DNA from: Mycobacteriaceae bacterium
GTDB taxonomy: Bacteria > Pseudomonadota > Gammaproteobacteria > Burkholderiales > Burkholderiaceae_D
Assembly: GCA_903970145.1 (NCBI GenBank)
Contig: CAJCHO010000125.1
Span: 1-63,404, forward strand
Direction of reading: 5' to 3'
DNA: 63,404 bases
The position numbers were made by a program, and so were the translations under genes. Positions 9,751-18,267 of the stretch are shown here, piece after piece. Within the stretch, counting starts at the first letter, position 1. Every line of letters begins with the position of its first letter. The notes under the pieces were generated by a model that worked only from the letters and a program-made list of their open reading frames with translations, did not search any database and was not told where the DNA came from.

Positions 9751-10461
9751 TTAGACGCTGCGCCGCACCATCAGTTCCTTGATCTTGCCGATGGCGCGCG
9801 TCGGATTCAGATGCTTGGGACAGACGTCGACGCAATTCATGATGGTATGGCAGCGGAACAGCCGATAAGGATCTTCAAGATCGTCCAGGCGCTGCGAGGT
9901 TGCCTGGTCGCGGCTGTCGGCGATAAAACGATAGGCTTGCAGCAGTCCGGCCGGGCCGACGAACTTGTCCGGGTTCCACCAGAAGGAGGGACAGGAGGTC
10001 GAGCAGCAGGCACACAGGATGCACTCGTAGAGCCCATTGAGTTCCTCGCGCGCTTCCGGGGACTGCAGACGTTCGCGCTCCGGCGGGGGTTCATCATTGA
10101 TCAGGTAGGGCTTGATCGAGTGGTACTGCTTGTAGAACTGCGACATGTCGACAATCAGGTCGCGAATCACCGGCAGCCCGGGCAGCGGCCGCAGTTTGAT
10201 CGGTTCAGTCAATTCGTTCAGGTTGGTAATGCAGGCCAGCCCGTTCTTGCCATTGATGTTCATGGCGTCCGAGCCGCAAACCCCCTCGCGGCAGGAGCGA
10301 CGCAGCGATAGCGAATCATCGACGCTCGCCTTGATGCGGTTCAATGCATCGAGCAGCATGCGATCGGTATCCTCGAGCACCACATCGATGTGCTGCATGC
10401 GCGGTGGCTCCCCGGTGTCGGGGTCATAACGATAGATCTGGAACTTGACGGTGCGCGGCAT
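9751..10461 (-). CDS. sdhB: Succinate dehydrogenase iron-sulfur subunit
   Basis: A 236-residue complex II electron-transfer subunit. The 2Fe-2S ligands are C57, C62, D65 and C77 (CREGVCGSD...C), where the aspartate replaces a cysteine as in E. coli SdhB. The 4Fe-4S and 3Fe-4S sites use C147, C150, C153, C157 and C204, C210, C214 (CILCACCSTSCP and CHTIMNCVDVCPK). It passes electrons from SdhA flavin to ubiquinone at the SdhCD anchor. It follows sdhA by 18 nt and precedes sdhE by 20 nt. All cluster ligands are intact. Confidence 0.97.
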   Translation of the reverse strand: MPRTVKFQIYRYDPDTGEPPRMQHIDVVLEDTDRMLLDALNRIKASVDDSLSLRRSCREGVCGSDAMNINGKNGLACITNLNELTEPIKLRPLPGLPVIRDLIVDMSQFYKQYHSIKPYLINDEPPPERERLQSPEAREELNGLYECILCACCSTSCPSFWWNPDKFVGPAGLLQAYRFIADSRDQATSQRLDDLEDPYRLFRCHTIMNCVDVCPKHLNPTRAIGKIKELMVRRSV

Positions 10462-10479
10462 GGCAATTCCTCGATTCGG

Positions 10480-12258
10480 TCAGAAGGTACGTTTCTTGGG
10501 CTTGAAGGTCTCGACGGTCAAGGGCTTGGTGACCACCGGTTTGTAGTCCAGGCGATTACCTTCCGAGTACCACAGCGTATGCTTCATCCAATTGACGTCG
10601 TCGCGCTCGACATAGTCGTCGCGGGCGTGTGCACCACGCGATTCGGTGCGCGCCTGGGCCGATGTAATGGTCGCGCGCGCGGTCACCACGAGGTTGTCCA
10701 GTTCGAGCGCCTCGACGCGCGCCGTATTGAAGACCTTCGACTTGTCATCGATGGAGACCCTGGCCGCGCGTTCGGCCAGGCCCGCGATCACGTCCACTCC
10801 TTCGGTGAGCATCTGGTCGGTGCGAAACACGCCGCAATGAGCCTGCATGGCGCGACGGATGTCGTCGGCTACGCTCTGGGTTTTTTCACCCCCGGTGCGC
10901 GCATCGAGCGCCGCCAGACGCGCCAGCGTCGGGTCGGCAGCGTCGGTAGGCAGAGGCTTGTGCTCGCGCGTGCCCAGGTGCTCCTTGACGATCGCGTTGC
11001 CGGCGGACCGGCCAAAGACCACCAGATCGAGCAGCGAGTTGGTGCCAAGCCGATTCGCGCCGTGCACCGAAACACAGGCGCATTCGCCAATGGCATAAAG
11101 ACCACCGACGGGAGAACTCGGGTTGCCGTCCTTGGGCACTACGACCTGACCATGGAAATTGGTCGGAATCCCACCCATCTGATAGTGGATCGTCGGCACC
11201 ACCGGAATCGGCTCGCGGATCGGATCGACATTGGCGAATTTCATCGCGATCTCGCGGATCGAAGGCAGGCGCTTGAGAATCGTATCGGCGCCCAGATGAT
11301 CCAGCTTTAAGAGCACGTGATCCTTGTGGGGTCCGCAGCCGCGGCCCTCCTTGATTTCCTGATCCATCGAACGCGACACGAAGTCGCGTGGTGCCAGGTC
11401 TTTCAGGGTTGGCGCGTAGCGCTCCATGAAGCGTTCGCCGTTGGCGTTGAGCAGAATGCCGCCCTCACCGCGCACCCCTTCGGTGATCAACACGCCGGCA
11501 CCGGCGACGCCGGTCGGGTGGAACTGCCAGAATTCCATGTCCTCAAGCGGCAGACCGGCACGCGCGGCCAAGCCCATGCCGTCACCGGTATTGATGAAGG
11601 CATTGGTCGACGCGGCCCAGATGCGCCCGGCGCCGCCTGTGGCAAGCAGGGTTGCCTTGGCTTCGAGGATCATCGGTTCCCCGGTTTCCATCTCGAGTGC
11701 AACCACGCCGACCACGTCGCCCTCGGCATCACGAATCAGGTCCAGCGCCATCCATTCCACGAAGAACTGGGTGCGCGCGCGCAGGTTGCGCTGATACAGG
11801 GTATGCAGCAGCGCATGCCCGGTGCGATCGGCAGCAGCGCAGGCGCGCGCCACCGGTTTCTCGCCAAAATTGGCTGAATGTCCACCAAACGGGCGTTGAT
11901 AGATCGTGCCGTCGGAGTTGCGATCGAACGGCATGCCGAAATGTTCAAGCTCATAGACCACGTGCGGGGCCTCACGGCACATGAACTCGATGGCATCCTG
12001 GTCGCCCAGATAGTCCGAACCCTTGACGGTGTCGAACATGTGCCAGTACCAGTTGTCCTCGCTCATGTTGCCAAGCGAAGCTCCGATGCCGCCCTGCGCC
12101 GCGACGGTGTGCGAGCGCGTCGGAAAAACCTTGGACAGTACCGCCACAGCCATGCCGGCTTCGGACAATTGCAGCGCGGCGCGCATTCCGGCGCCGCCTG
12201 CGCCCACGATCACCGCATCAAAGCGGCGGCGCGCGATCGAACTCTTGACCTGGGTCAT
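10480..12258 (-). CDS. sdhA: Succinate dehydrogenase flavoprotein subunit
   Basis: About 592 residues; oxidises succinate to fumarate. The Rossmann motif GAGGAGMRAA is near residues 19-28 and the FAD-linked histidine is H50 in RSHTVAAQGG. Further family blocks are HGANRLGTNSLLDLVVFGR and RDFVSRSMDQEI. Two starts are possible: ATG at 12264, which overlaps the sdhD stop as ATGA but is only 3 nt from a GGAG, and ATG at 12258 with a better 9-nt spacing; the latter is reported. Either way translation is probably coupled to sdhD. Third gene of sdhCDAB-sdhE-gltA. Confidence 0.96.
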   Translation of the reverse strand: MTQVKSSIARRRFDAVIVGAGGAGMRAALQLSEAGMAVAVLSKVFPTRSHTVAAQGGIGASLGNMSEDNWYWHMFDTVKGSDYLGDQDAIEFMCREAPHVVYELEHFGMPFDRNSDGTIYQRPFGGHSANFGEKPVARACAAADRTGHALLHTLYQRNLRARTQFFVEWMALDLIRDAEGDVVGVVALEMETGEPMILEAKATLLATGGAGRIWAASTNAFINTGDGMGLAARAGLPLEDMEFWQFHPTGVAGAGVLITEGVRGEGGILLNANGERFMERYAPTLKDLAPRDFVSRSMDQEIKEGRGCGPHKDHVLLKLDHLGADTILKRLPSIREIAMKFANVDPIREPIPVVPTIHYQMGGIPTNFHGQVVVPKDGNPSSPVGGLYAIGECACVSVHGANRLGTNSLLDLVVFGRSAGNAIVKEHLGTREHKPLPTDAADPTLARLAALDARTGGEKTQSVADDIRRAMQAHCGVFRTDQMLTEGVDVIAGLAERAARVSIDDKSKVFNTARVEALELDNLVVTARATITSAQARTESRGAHARDDYVERDDVNWMKHTLWYSEGNRLDYKPVVTKPLTVETFKPKKRTF

Positions 12259-12260
12259 GC

Positions 12261-12629
12261 TCATACGCTCCACAGGGTTAGCAGGGTATAGCCGGCACAA
12301 CCGAGCAGCCAGACAGCAGTGAACAACTCGAGCATGAGGCGCAGCAGGGTCCGCTTGATATAGTCCATCCAGATGTCACGCATGCCGACCCAGGCATGAT
12401 AGAGCAGCGCCACCACCGCAACGAAGGTGACGCTCTTCATCCACAGAGGCGCGAACAGCAGTGCCCAGCGGGTGTAGCCCGATGAACTGCCGGCCAGATA
12501 GCCGATCAGCACAAGCACCACAAATACCAGCATCACGATCGCCGTCAGGCGCTGGGCAATCCAGTCAAACAGGCCGTAGTGGGCGCCCGATACCGGACGC
12601 CGCGTGCCGATTCCTTCGGGACTGGTCAT
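12261..12629 (-). CDS. sdhD: Succinate dehydrogenase membrane anchor subunit D
   Basis: A 122-residue hydrophobic protein with three predicted transmembrane helices (IVMLVFVVLVLIGYLAG; a central segment around FVAVVALLYHAWVGM; and a C-terminal FTAVWLLGCAGYTLL). The histidine in LLYHAWVGMRDIWMDY is in the position of a heme b ligand or quinone-site residue in SdhD, and the Asp-Tyr after it fits the quinone pocket. The start codon shares one base with the sdhC stop, and the stop overlaps the sdhA start region, so the operon is tightly coupled. Confidence 0.92.
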   Translation of the reverse strand: MTSPEGIGTRRPVSGAHYGLFDWIAQRLTAIVMLVFVVLVLIGYLAGSSSGYTRWALLFAPLWMKSVTFVAVVALLYHAWVGMRDIWMDYIKRTLLRLMLELFTAVWLLGCAGYTLLTLWSV

Positions 12630-13039
12630 CAGAAGACTCCGAACAATTTGAGGGCTGCCAAAAGCGCCAGTGGCACGCTCACCGCAAATACGACCACGGA
12701 ACTGCGCCGTGATGCGTCCTTCTCCACGCCGACGTGCACATCAAGCAGCAGATAGCGCACGCCCGCACACAGGTGATGCAGGAAGGCCCAGGCGAGCAGG
12801 ACCAGCAAAATCCGCACATACCAGAGCGCACCTATTCCCTGCAGTTGGGCGTAGGTGCTAACCGAAGCCAGCGACAGATGGAACAGCCAGAGCAGCACAG
12901 GCATGAACAGAAACAGGCCCGCGCCGCTGATGCGATGCAGAATAGAGAGGATGCCAGCCAGCGGCAATCGGTAATGGGCGATCTGCGTGATGTGGATATT
13001 GCGGTACTCGGGACGATCATCACGGGTCAGGTCAGACAT
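12629..13039 (-). CDS. sdhC: Succinate dehydrogenase cytochrome b556 subunit
   Basis: A 136-residue membrane anchor subunit of complex II. The SdhC signature HRISGAGLFLFMPVLLW lies near residues 36-52 and the heme-ligand histidine is in AFLHHLCAGVRYLLLDV near residues 88-104; a final transmembrane helix follows. It is the first structural gene of the sdh operon, 161 nt after the GntR gene on the same strand. That gap (13040-13200) shows no palindrome and no strong sigma70 promoter that I can defend, so transcription may come from upstream of the regulator. Confidence 0.94.
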   Translation of the reverse strand: MSDLTRDDRPEYRNIHITQIAHYRLPLAGILSILHRISGAGLFLFMPVLLWLFHLSLASVSTYAQLQGIGALWYVRILLVLLAWAFLHHLCAGVRYLLLDVHVGVEKDASRRSSVVVFAVSVPLALLAALKLFGVF

Positions 13040-13200
13040 GGCGCTCCTCGCAGGGTAATGCGACTCGGCGTGGCAGCAATTGCGCCGCAGAGACGGACTC
13101 TTCGCAACTCGTCACGAAGGATTCAAAGCCCGTGCATTTTCGCTTATTTTTCGGCCTTGCACCAAACTGGCTGTGGACAGCGAGTGCATCGACGGCGGCG

Positions 13201-13968
13201 CTAACCGAGATCATTCTGGTAATGATGGTGTGAGGTGATGTACAAGCCGCGGCGCACCTCAACGGGCCGGTTGCCATAGGTGAAGGACACGCGCTCGACA
13301 CTTAGCAAGGGCGTGCCGCTCTCGACCTCCAGGACCCGGGCACTGTCGGCGTCAGCTCCGACGGCGCGCAGTTTTTCGGTGGCATGGAGCATGCGCACGC
13401 CGAACTCGCTCTCGAAAAGCCCATACAGCGGCCCCTTGTATTCGGACAGGCGTTCGGCCGTAAGGCCCTTGAACAGGCCGCCCTGCAGCCAGATTTCGTC
13501 GAGCACGATCGGCGCGCCATCAAACAGCAGCACGCGACGCATCAGCACCACGGCATCGCCGGCCTTGATGTCGAGCAGCCGCGCGACTTCGCTGGGCGCG
13601 CGCACGCGCCGGCATTCCAGAAAACGGCTCTCGGGATAGTGCTGCTCACCCTCGTCGGGCGTCAGTCGCAGGAAGCGAAACTGGGCACGCGGCTCATGGT
13701 GGGTCGCAACAAAAGTGCCTCGACCCTGACGCCGCACCACCAGATTCTCGGCTGCGAGGGCATCGATCGCCTTGCGCACCGTGCCCTGGCTGACCTTAAA
13801 GCGCGCCGCCAACTCCATCTCGCTGGGAATGGCCTCGCCCGGTTTCCACTCCCCGCGGTCAAGACTCTGGGTGATCAAGGTCTTGATTTGCTGATACAAA
13901 GGCAGGAAGGTGGCCGATTCAAGCGGGCCCGGCGGTGCGCCAGCGGGACTGTTCGGGTTGGCGGGCAT
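13201..13968 (-). CDS. GntR-family (HutC subfamily, UTRA domain) regulator of the sdh/TCA operon
   Basis: A 255-residue regulator. A winged helix-turn-helix covers about residues 24-90 (IPSEMELAARFKVSQGTVRK, then RRQGRGTFVA in the wing). The C-terminal UTRA ligand-binding domain covers about residues 105-250 (VVLMRRVLLFDGAPIVLDEI, GLFESEFGVRMLHATEKL). It heads the sdh operon and is divergent from mdh; the 253-nt gap holds a perfect 26-bp palindrome, the obvious operator. The ligand is unknown; a TCA intermediate is a reasonable guess. I believe GntR regulators in this position have been proposed as sdh/TCA regulators in Burkholderiales, but no symbol is assigned here. Confidence 0.88.
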   Translation of the reverse strand: MPANPNSPAGAPPGPLESATFLPLYQQIKTLITQSLDRGEWKPGEAIPSEMELAARFKVSQGTVRKAIDALAAENLVVRRQGRGTFVATHHEPRAQFRFLRLTPDEGEQHYPESRFLECRRVRAPSEVARLLDIKAGDAVVLMRRVLLFDGAPIVLDEIWLQGGLFKGLTAERLSEYKGPLYGLFESEFGVRMLHATEKLRAVGADADSARVLEVESGTPLLSVERVSFTYGNRPVEVRRGLYITSHHHYQNDLG

Positions 13969-14022
13969 GCGCAGAATTTGAGCACATTCATCGCTGCCCG
14001 TCCACCAATCCGTACTTAACTC

Positions 14023-14048
14023 ACTTATATCTTATATAAGATATAAGT
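14023..14048. promoter_or_regulatory. Perfect 26-bp palindrome, probable operator of the adjacent GntR regulator
   Basis: The left half ACTTATATCTTAT (14023-14035) is followed directly by its exact reverse complement ATAAGATATAAGT (14036-14048). This AT-only core stands out sharply in GC-rich DNA and lies between the divergent GntR and mdh genes. Its right end overlaps the -35 box of the mdh promoter by one base, so bound protein would be expected to block or alter that promoter. GntR/HutC proteins bind short inverted repeats as dimers; a palindrome this long could take two dimers. Role inferred, sequence seen directly. Confidence 0.8.
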
Positions 14049-14076
14049 TGACACTATCGACTCGCGGAGCTAGAGT
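14048..14076 (+). promoter_or_regulatory. Sigma70-like promoter driving mdh
   Basis: A consensus -35 box TTGACA at 14048-14053 is separated by exactly 17 nt from TAGAGT at 14071-14076, a 4/6 match to the -10 consensus. It points toward mdh, whose start codon is about 140 nt downstream, leaving a long untranslated leader. The -35 box abuts the palindrome at 14023-14048, implying repression by the neighbouring GntR protein. This is the best promoter I can see in the window. Confidence 0.65.
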
Positions 14077-14221
14077 TATTGCATGCAAGGGCAGTGCGCT
14101 CGGTTAAAATCGCAGGCGGTCAGCAGCTGGCCTGCGAGTCCGCTGTGACCCCGTCATCTGCGTGCGGCAAGCTGCGCTGAGCGCAACGCGCATTTTTATC
14201 CCGTAAGTCCTGGAGACCCAA

Positions 14222-15211
14222 ATGACCACTCCCGCCAAGCGTGTCGCCGTCACCGGTGCCGCCGGCCAGATCGGCTATGCCCTACTATTTCGTATCGCCA
14301 ATGGTGATTTGCTGGGCAAGCACCAGCCGATCATCCTGCAGCTTCTGGAAATCCCCGATGAGAAGGCCCAGAAGGCTCTCAAGGGCGTGATCATGGAGAT
14401 CGAGGATTGCGCTTTCCCGCTCCTGCAGGGAGTTGTCGCAACCAGTGACCCCGCGGTCGCCTTCAAGGATGCCGATGTTGCCCTCCTGGTTGGCGCGCGT
14501 CCGCGCGGACCTGGCATGGAGCGCAAGGATCTGTTGAGCGTCAACGCCCAGATCTTTACTGCACAGGGGCGAGCCCTCAATGAGGCGGCCAGTCGCGACG
14601 TCAAGGTGCTGGTCGTCGGCAATCCGGCCAATACCAACGCCTATATCGCGATGAAGTCCGCGCCTGACCTGCCGCGCGAGAATTTCACTGCGATGCTGCG
14701 CCTGGATCACAACCGCGCGCTCTCGCAGATCGCGGGACGCACGGGCAAGGCAGTTGCCGATATCGAAAAACTGGTTGTCTGGGGTAATCACTCGCCAACC
14801 ATGTATCCCGACTATCGCTTCTCGACCATTGGCGGCGCACCCGTGACTTCCCTGATCGGCGATGAAGAGTGGAATCGCAACGTTTTCATCCCGACGGTTG
14901 CCAAGCGGGGTGCGGCCATCATCGACGCGCGCGGCCTGTCCTCGGCGGCTTCTGCAGCCAACGCCGCCGTCGACCATGTGCGCGACTGGATTCTCGGCAC
15001 CAACGGCAAGTGGGTGAGCATGGGCATCGCATCCGATGGCAGCTATGGCATTCCCGAGGACGTCATCTACGGCTTCCCGGTGACAACCTCGGCCGGCAAA
15101 TACACGCTGGTTCGCGACCTCGCCATCGACGCCTTCTCGCGCGAACGCATGGACAACACACTAAAAGAGCTGCTCGAGGAGCGCGACGCCATCAAGCATC
15201 TGCTGGGTTAG
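14222..15211 (+). CDS. mdh: Malate dehydrogenase
   Basis: A 329-residue NAD-dependent malate dehydrogenase of the cytosolic-like type used by many betaproteobacteria, interconverting malate and oxaloacetate. The Rossmann motif is [14 protein letters not shown] at about residues 9-22. Substrate-binding arginines are in [13 protein letters not shown] and [13 protein letters not shown], and the catalytic histidine is H190 in [11 protein letters not shown]. It is transcribed away from the sdh operon from the promoter at 14048-14076, and an intrinsic terminator follows 19 nt after the stop. With gltA, sdh, odh and acnA it places most of the TCA cycle within about 22 kb. Confidence 0.97.
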   Translation: MTTPAKRVAVTGAAGQIGYALLFRIANGDLLGKHQPIILQLLEIPDEKAQKALKGVIMEIEDCAFPLLQGVVATSDPAVAFKDADVALLVGARPRGPGMERKDLLSVNAQIFTAQGRALNEAASRDVKVLVVGNPANTNAYIAMKSAPDLPRENFTAMLRLDHNRALSQIAGRTGKAVADIEKLVVWGNHSPTMYPDYRFSTIGGAPVTSLIGDEEWNRNVFIPTVAKRGAAIIDARGLSSAASAANAAVDHVRDWILGTNGKWVSMGIASDGSYGIPEDVIYGFPVTTSAGKYTLVRDLAIDAFSRERMDNTLKELLEERDAIKHLLG

Positions 15212-15230
15212 GAACCGGCGCGGCAATCCG

Positions 15231-15266
15231 AGCCGGGAACAGCTACAGGCTGGCCCGGCTTTTTTT
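15231..15266 (+). terminator. Rho-independent terminator after mdh
   Basis: AGCCGGG at 15231-15237 pairs with CCCGGCT at 15254-15260. Inside it CAGC (15240-15243) pairs with GCTG (15249-15252) around a TACAG loop, and seven T residues follow at 15260-15266. This is a textbook intrinsic terminator on the plus strand. It ends only about 19 nt before the prpB start codon, so it also lies in the prpB leader. Confidence 0.88.
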
Positions 15267-15285
15267 ACAGCCATTGGAACCCGAT

Positions 15286-16170
15286 ATGAGCACAGCTTCG
15301 GCAGGAGCACGTCTGCGTAGCGCCCTTGAAGCGGAAACTCCGCTCCAGGTGGTCGGTGCGATCAATGCCAATCATGCACTGCTGGCGCGTCAGGCAGGCT
15401 TTCGCGCCATCTACCTCTCCGGTGGCGGCGTCGCGGCTGGCTCGCTCGGCCTGCCCGATCTCGGCATCTCGGGCCTCGAGGATGTCCTGACCGATGTGCG
15501 CCGCATCACCGATATCTGCGATCTGCCGCTTCTGGTCGACGTCGATACCGGATTTGGCGCCTCTGCCTTCAATGTCGCGCGAACCACGCGCTCGATGATC
15601 AAGGCAGGTGCCGGCGGCATGCACATCGAAGATCAGGTCGGCGCCAAGCGCTGCGGGCACCGGCCCAACAAGGAGATCGTCAGTCAGTCTGAGATGGTCG
15701 ACCGGATCAAGGCCGCGGTTGACGCGCGCACCGACGCCTCGTTCGTCATCATGGCGCGCACCGACGCACTGGCGGTCGAGGGCCTCGAGGCCGCCATCGA
15801 GCGAGCGCGCGCCTGCGTGGCTGCAGGCGCGGACATGATCTTTCCTGAAGCGATCACCGAGCTTGCCATGTACCGGCGCTTCGCCGATGCCGTGGGCGTG
15901 CCGATTCTGGCCAACATCACCGAATTCGGTGCGACTCCCTTGTTTTCGGTGGCCGAACTCGCCACTGCCGGCGTCGGACTGGTTCTGTATCCGCTGTCGG
16001 CGTTTCGTGCCATGAACAAGGCCGCGCAAAACGTCTACCAGACCCTGCGCGCCGAGGGCACCCAGAAGAATCTTGTTGGGCAGATGCAAACGCGCGATGA
16101 ACTGTATCGTTCGATCGGTTACTACGACTATGAGAAGAAACTCGACGAGCTGTTCGCCCGCAGCAAGTGA
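15286..16170 (+). CDS. prpB: 2-methylisocitrate lyase
   Basis: A 294-residue PEP-mutase/isocitrate-lyase superfamily enzyme that splits 2-methylisocitrate to pyruvate and succinate, the last step of the 2-methylcitrate cycle. The diagnostic KRCGH loop has its catalytic cysteine at C123 ([14 protein letters not shown]). Mg-binding acidic residues lie in [10 protein letters not shown] and the active-site region [15 protein letters not shown] is intact. The ATG at 15286 gives the expected N-terminus ([14 protein letters not shown]). It follows the mdh terminator with almost no room for its own promoter and precedes prpC by 39 nt. Confidence 0.95.
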   Translation: MSTASAGARLRSALEAETPLQVVGAINANHALLARQAGFRAIYLSGGGVAAGSLGLPDLGISGLEDVLTDVRRITDICDLPLLVDVDTGFGASAFNVARTTRSMIKAGAGGMHIEDQVGAKRCGHRPNKEIVSQSEMVDRIKAAVDARTDASFVIMARTDALAVEGLEAAIERARACVAAGADMIFPEAITELAMYRRFADAVGVPILANITEFGATPLFSVAELATAGVGLVLYPLSAFRAMNKAAQNVYQTLRAEGTQKNLVGQMQTRDELYRSIGYYDYEKKLDELFARSK

Positions 16171-16209
16171 ATTCGCCTTGGCACCACAAATCTAGAGGAG
16201 CACGCATCC

Positions 16210-17370
16210 ATGTCAGAGCCTAACGCAGTCGTCAGCACGCCCAAGCCGAAGAAATCCGTAGCGCTCTCGGGCGTGGTCGCCGGCAACACGGCCCTGTGTA
16301 CGGTCGGGCGCACCGGCAACGATCTGCACTACCGCGGCTACGACATCCTCGATCTTGCCGACCAGTGTGAATTCGAGGAGATTGCCCACCTGCTCGTGCA
16401 CGGCAGCCTGCCCAATGTCGCCCAATTGTCTGCCTACAAGGCCAAACTGCGTGCCCTGCGCGGGCTACCGGCGAGTGTCAAAGCGGCGCTGGAGTGGCTG
16501 CCGGCAGCAGCCCATCCGATGGATGTCATGCGCAGCGGGGTCTCAGCGCTTGGCTGTGTGCTTCCCGAGAAAGACGACCATAACGCGCCGGGTGCGCGCG
16601 ACATCGCCGATCGCCTGATGGCCTGCCTCGGCTCGATGCTGCTCTACTGGTATCACTATTCGCACAACGGCAAACGCATCGAGCTTGAGTCCGACGAGGA
16701 TTCCATCGGCGGTCACTTCCTCCATCTGCTGCACGGGGTGGCGCCAAGCAAGCTGGCCGTGCGCGCAATGCATACCTCGCTGGTGCTGTACGCGGAACAC
16801 GAATTCAATGCGTCGACGTTTACGGCGCGCGTGATTGCCGGCACCGGCTCGGACATCTATTCGGCCATTACCGGGGCCATCGGTGCACTGCGCGGTCCCA
16901 AGCACGGCGGCGCCAACGAGGTAGCACTGGACATCCAGGCACGCTACGCAAGCCCCGACGAGGCCGAGGCTGACGTGCGTACGCGGGTGGCCAACAAGGA
17001 AGTCATCATCGGGTTTGGCCACCCGGTCTATACCATCTCCGACCCGCGCAACAAGGTCATCAAGGAAGTGGCGAGAAAGTTGTCAGAGGACGCGGGTTCG
17101 ATGCGCCTGTTCTCGATCGCCGAGCGCCTCGAAAAAGTGATGTGGGACCAGAAAAAAATGTTTCCCAATCTCGACTGGTTCTCGGCGGTCAGCTATCACA
17201 TGCTCGGCGTCCCTACCTCGATGTTCACCCCGCTGTTTGTAATCAGTCGTACCTCGGGATGGGCTGCGCATATCATGGAGCAACGCAGCGACAACAAGAT
17301 TATCAGACCGAGCGCCAACTACATCGGGCCGGAAGACCAGAAGTTCGTGGCGCTGGCCAAACGCAAGTGA
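16210..17370 (+). CDS. prpC: 2-methylcitrate synthase
   Basis: A 386-residue citrate-synthase-family enzyme that condenses propionyl-CoA with oxaloacetate. It lacks the N-terminal domain of GltA, as usual for PrpC. Active-site residues are His in [13 protein letters not shown], His in [15 protein letters not shown] and Asp in [12 protein letters not shown]. The N-terminus [20 protein letters not shown] is characteristic of the methylcitrate synthase branch. A GGAG lies 10 nt upstream of the ATG. Second gene of the prp set; the usual next gene prpD is separated from it by a proline-rich unknown. Confidence 0.95.
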   Translation: MSEPNAVVSTPKPKKSVALSGVVAGNTALCTVGRTGNDLHYRGYDILDLADQCEFEEIAHLLVHGSLPNVAQLSAYKAKLRALRGLPASVKAALEWLPAAAHPMDVMRSGVSALGCVLPEKDDHNAPGARDIADRLMACLGSMLLYWYHYSHNGKRIELESDEDSIGGHFLHLLHGVAPSKLAVRAMHTSLVLYAEHEFNASTFTARVIAGTGSDIYSAITGAIGALRGPKHGGANEVALDIQARYASPDEAEADVRTRVANKEVIIGFGHPVYTISDPRNKVIKEVARKLSEDAGSMRLFSIAERLEKVMWDQKKMFPNLDWFSAVSYHMLGVPTSMFTPLFVISRTSGWAAHIMEQRSDNKIIRPSANYIGPEDQKFVALAKRK

Positions 17371-17553
17371 AATCTCCCCTGTCGCCTTCTCATGTGCGCT
17401 GCCTCACAAAATGCGCGAGCGACAGGCGCCGGGCAGTCCCTGCGAATAGCCTATTGATGGCATTTCATCGCATAATCGCGGCAAATTCGGTCGGAAAACC
17501 CCGTCCGCGATTTGCGTATGGGCGTTCCCGCGTCGGCAATGGAGATTCGGTTG

Positions 17554-18174
17554 ATGGACGAGGGCCAAAGCTTTGTGAAGACGGAGGCCGGTCGCGACGA
17601 GATGCGTACTCGTGCGCGCCATCTTCCGGGAGCCCTGCGTCAGGCCTTGCTACTGGTGGATGGACATCGCACGCTCGGTCAACTGCGCGAAATGCTTGCC
17701 GGCAGCAAAGCGCCCACCGATTGCGTCGAACAGATCCTTGCGCTCGGACTGATCGAGCCGGTAAGCCCACCGGAGCCCCCTGCGCCAGCGCCGCCGCCAT
17801 CGCCTGCGCCATCTGCGCCGATCCCGCTCGCGGAATCAACCGAGCCGAGTCGCTCTGCCTTCCCGGATTCCAGTCCAGGCGAAGCTGCGCCGCGCATAGT
17901 CGATCGGCGGGCGCCGGTGCGCGAGCGCACCGTCGAAGAAGTCTCGGCGGAAGAACTAGAAGCCAAGCGCTTCGAGCGCCTCTACATGCTCATGCTGGAG
18001 GTCACGCGTGACTATCTGGGCATTCGCGGCATGTTCATGCAACTCAAGATCGAGCGCTGTGCCAATGTCGATGATCTGCTCGCGCTACGCTACGAGCTCG
18101 GTGAAGCGATTTCACGGGCCCGAGGTCCGGCAGTCGCAGCTGAACTTGTGGCTCGCATCCAGGCCGCGGCCTGA
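17554..18174 (+). CDS. Unknown proline-rich protein between prpC and prpD
   Basis: A roughly 206-residue cytoplasmic protein with no signal peptide or membrane segment. An N-terminal helical domain (residues about 1-70, including RHLPGALRQALLLVDGHRTL) resembles a small winged-helix-like fold. A low-complexity Pro/Ala/Ser linker of about 45 residues follows, then a helical C-terminal domain (EELEAKRFERLYMLMLEVTR ... AELVARIQAAA). The ATG at 17554 has GGAG 9 nt upstream; two in-frame ATGs lie further up. I do not recognise a named family. It sits 183 nt after prpC and 93 nt before prpD on the same strand, so it may be co-transcribed, but a propionate role is not shown. Confidence 0.7.
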   Translation: MDEGQSFVKTEAGRDEMRTRARHLPGALRQALLLVDGHRTLGQLREMLAGSKAPTDCVEQILALGLIEPVSPPEPPAPAPPPSPAPSAPIPLAESTEPSRSAFPDSSPGEAAPRIVDRRAPVRERTVEEVSAEELEAKRFERLYMLMLEVTRDYLGIRGMFMQLKIERCANVDDLLALRYELGEAISRARGPAVAAELVARIQAAA

Positions 18175-18267
18175 TCGAGCGCCGCAGAGACCGACGGCGC
18201 CGGCAGGCGCGCATCAAATCCCCCGCACCTCATTTCTTTTCCGCAAATCCTGAAAAGTCCACAAGCC

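Noticed and set aside
14869-15285. N-terminal extension of prpB reaching back into mdh
   Set aside because: The frame is open but the extra sequence overlaps the mdh 3' end and the terminator and has no similarity to the lyase family.
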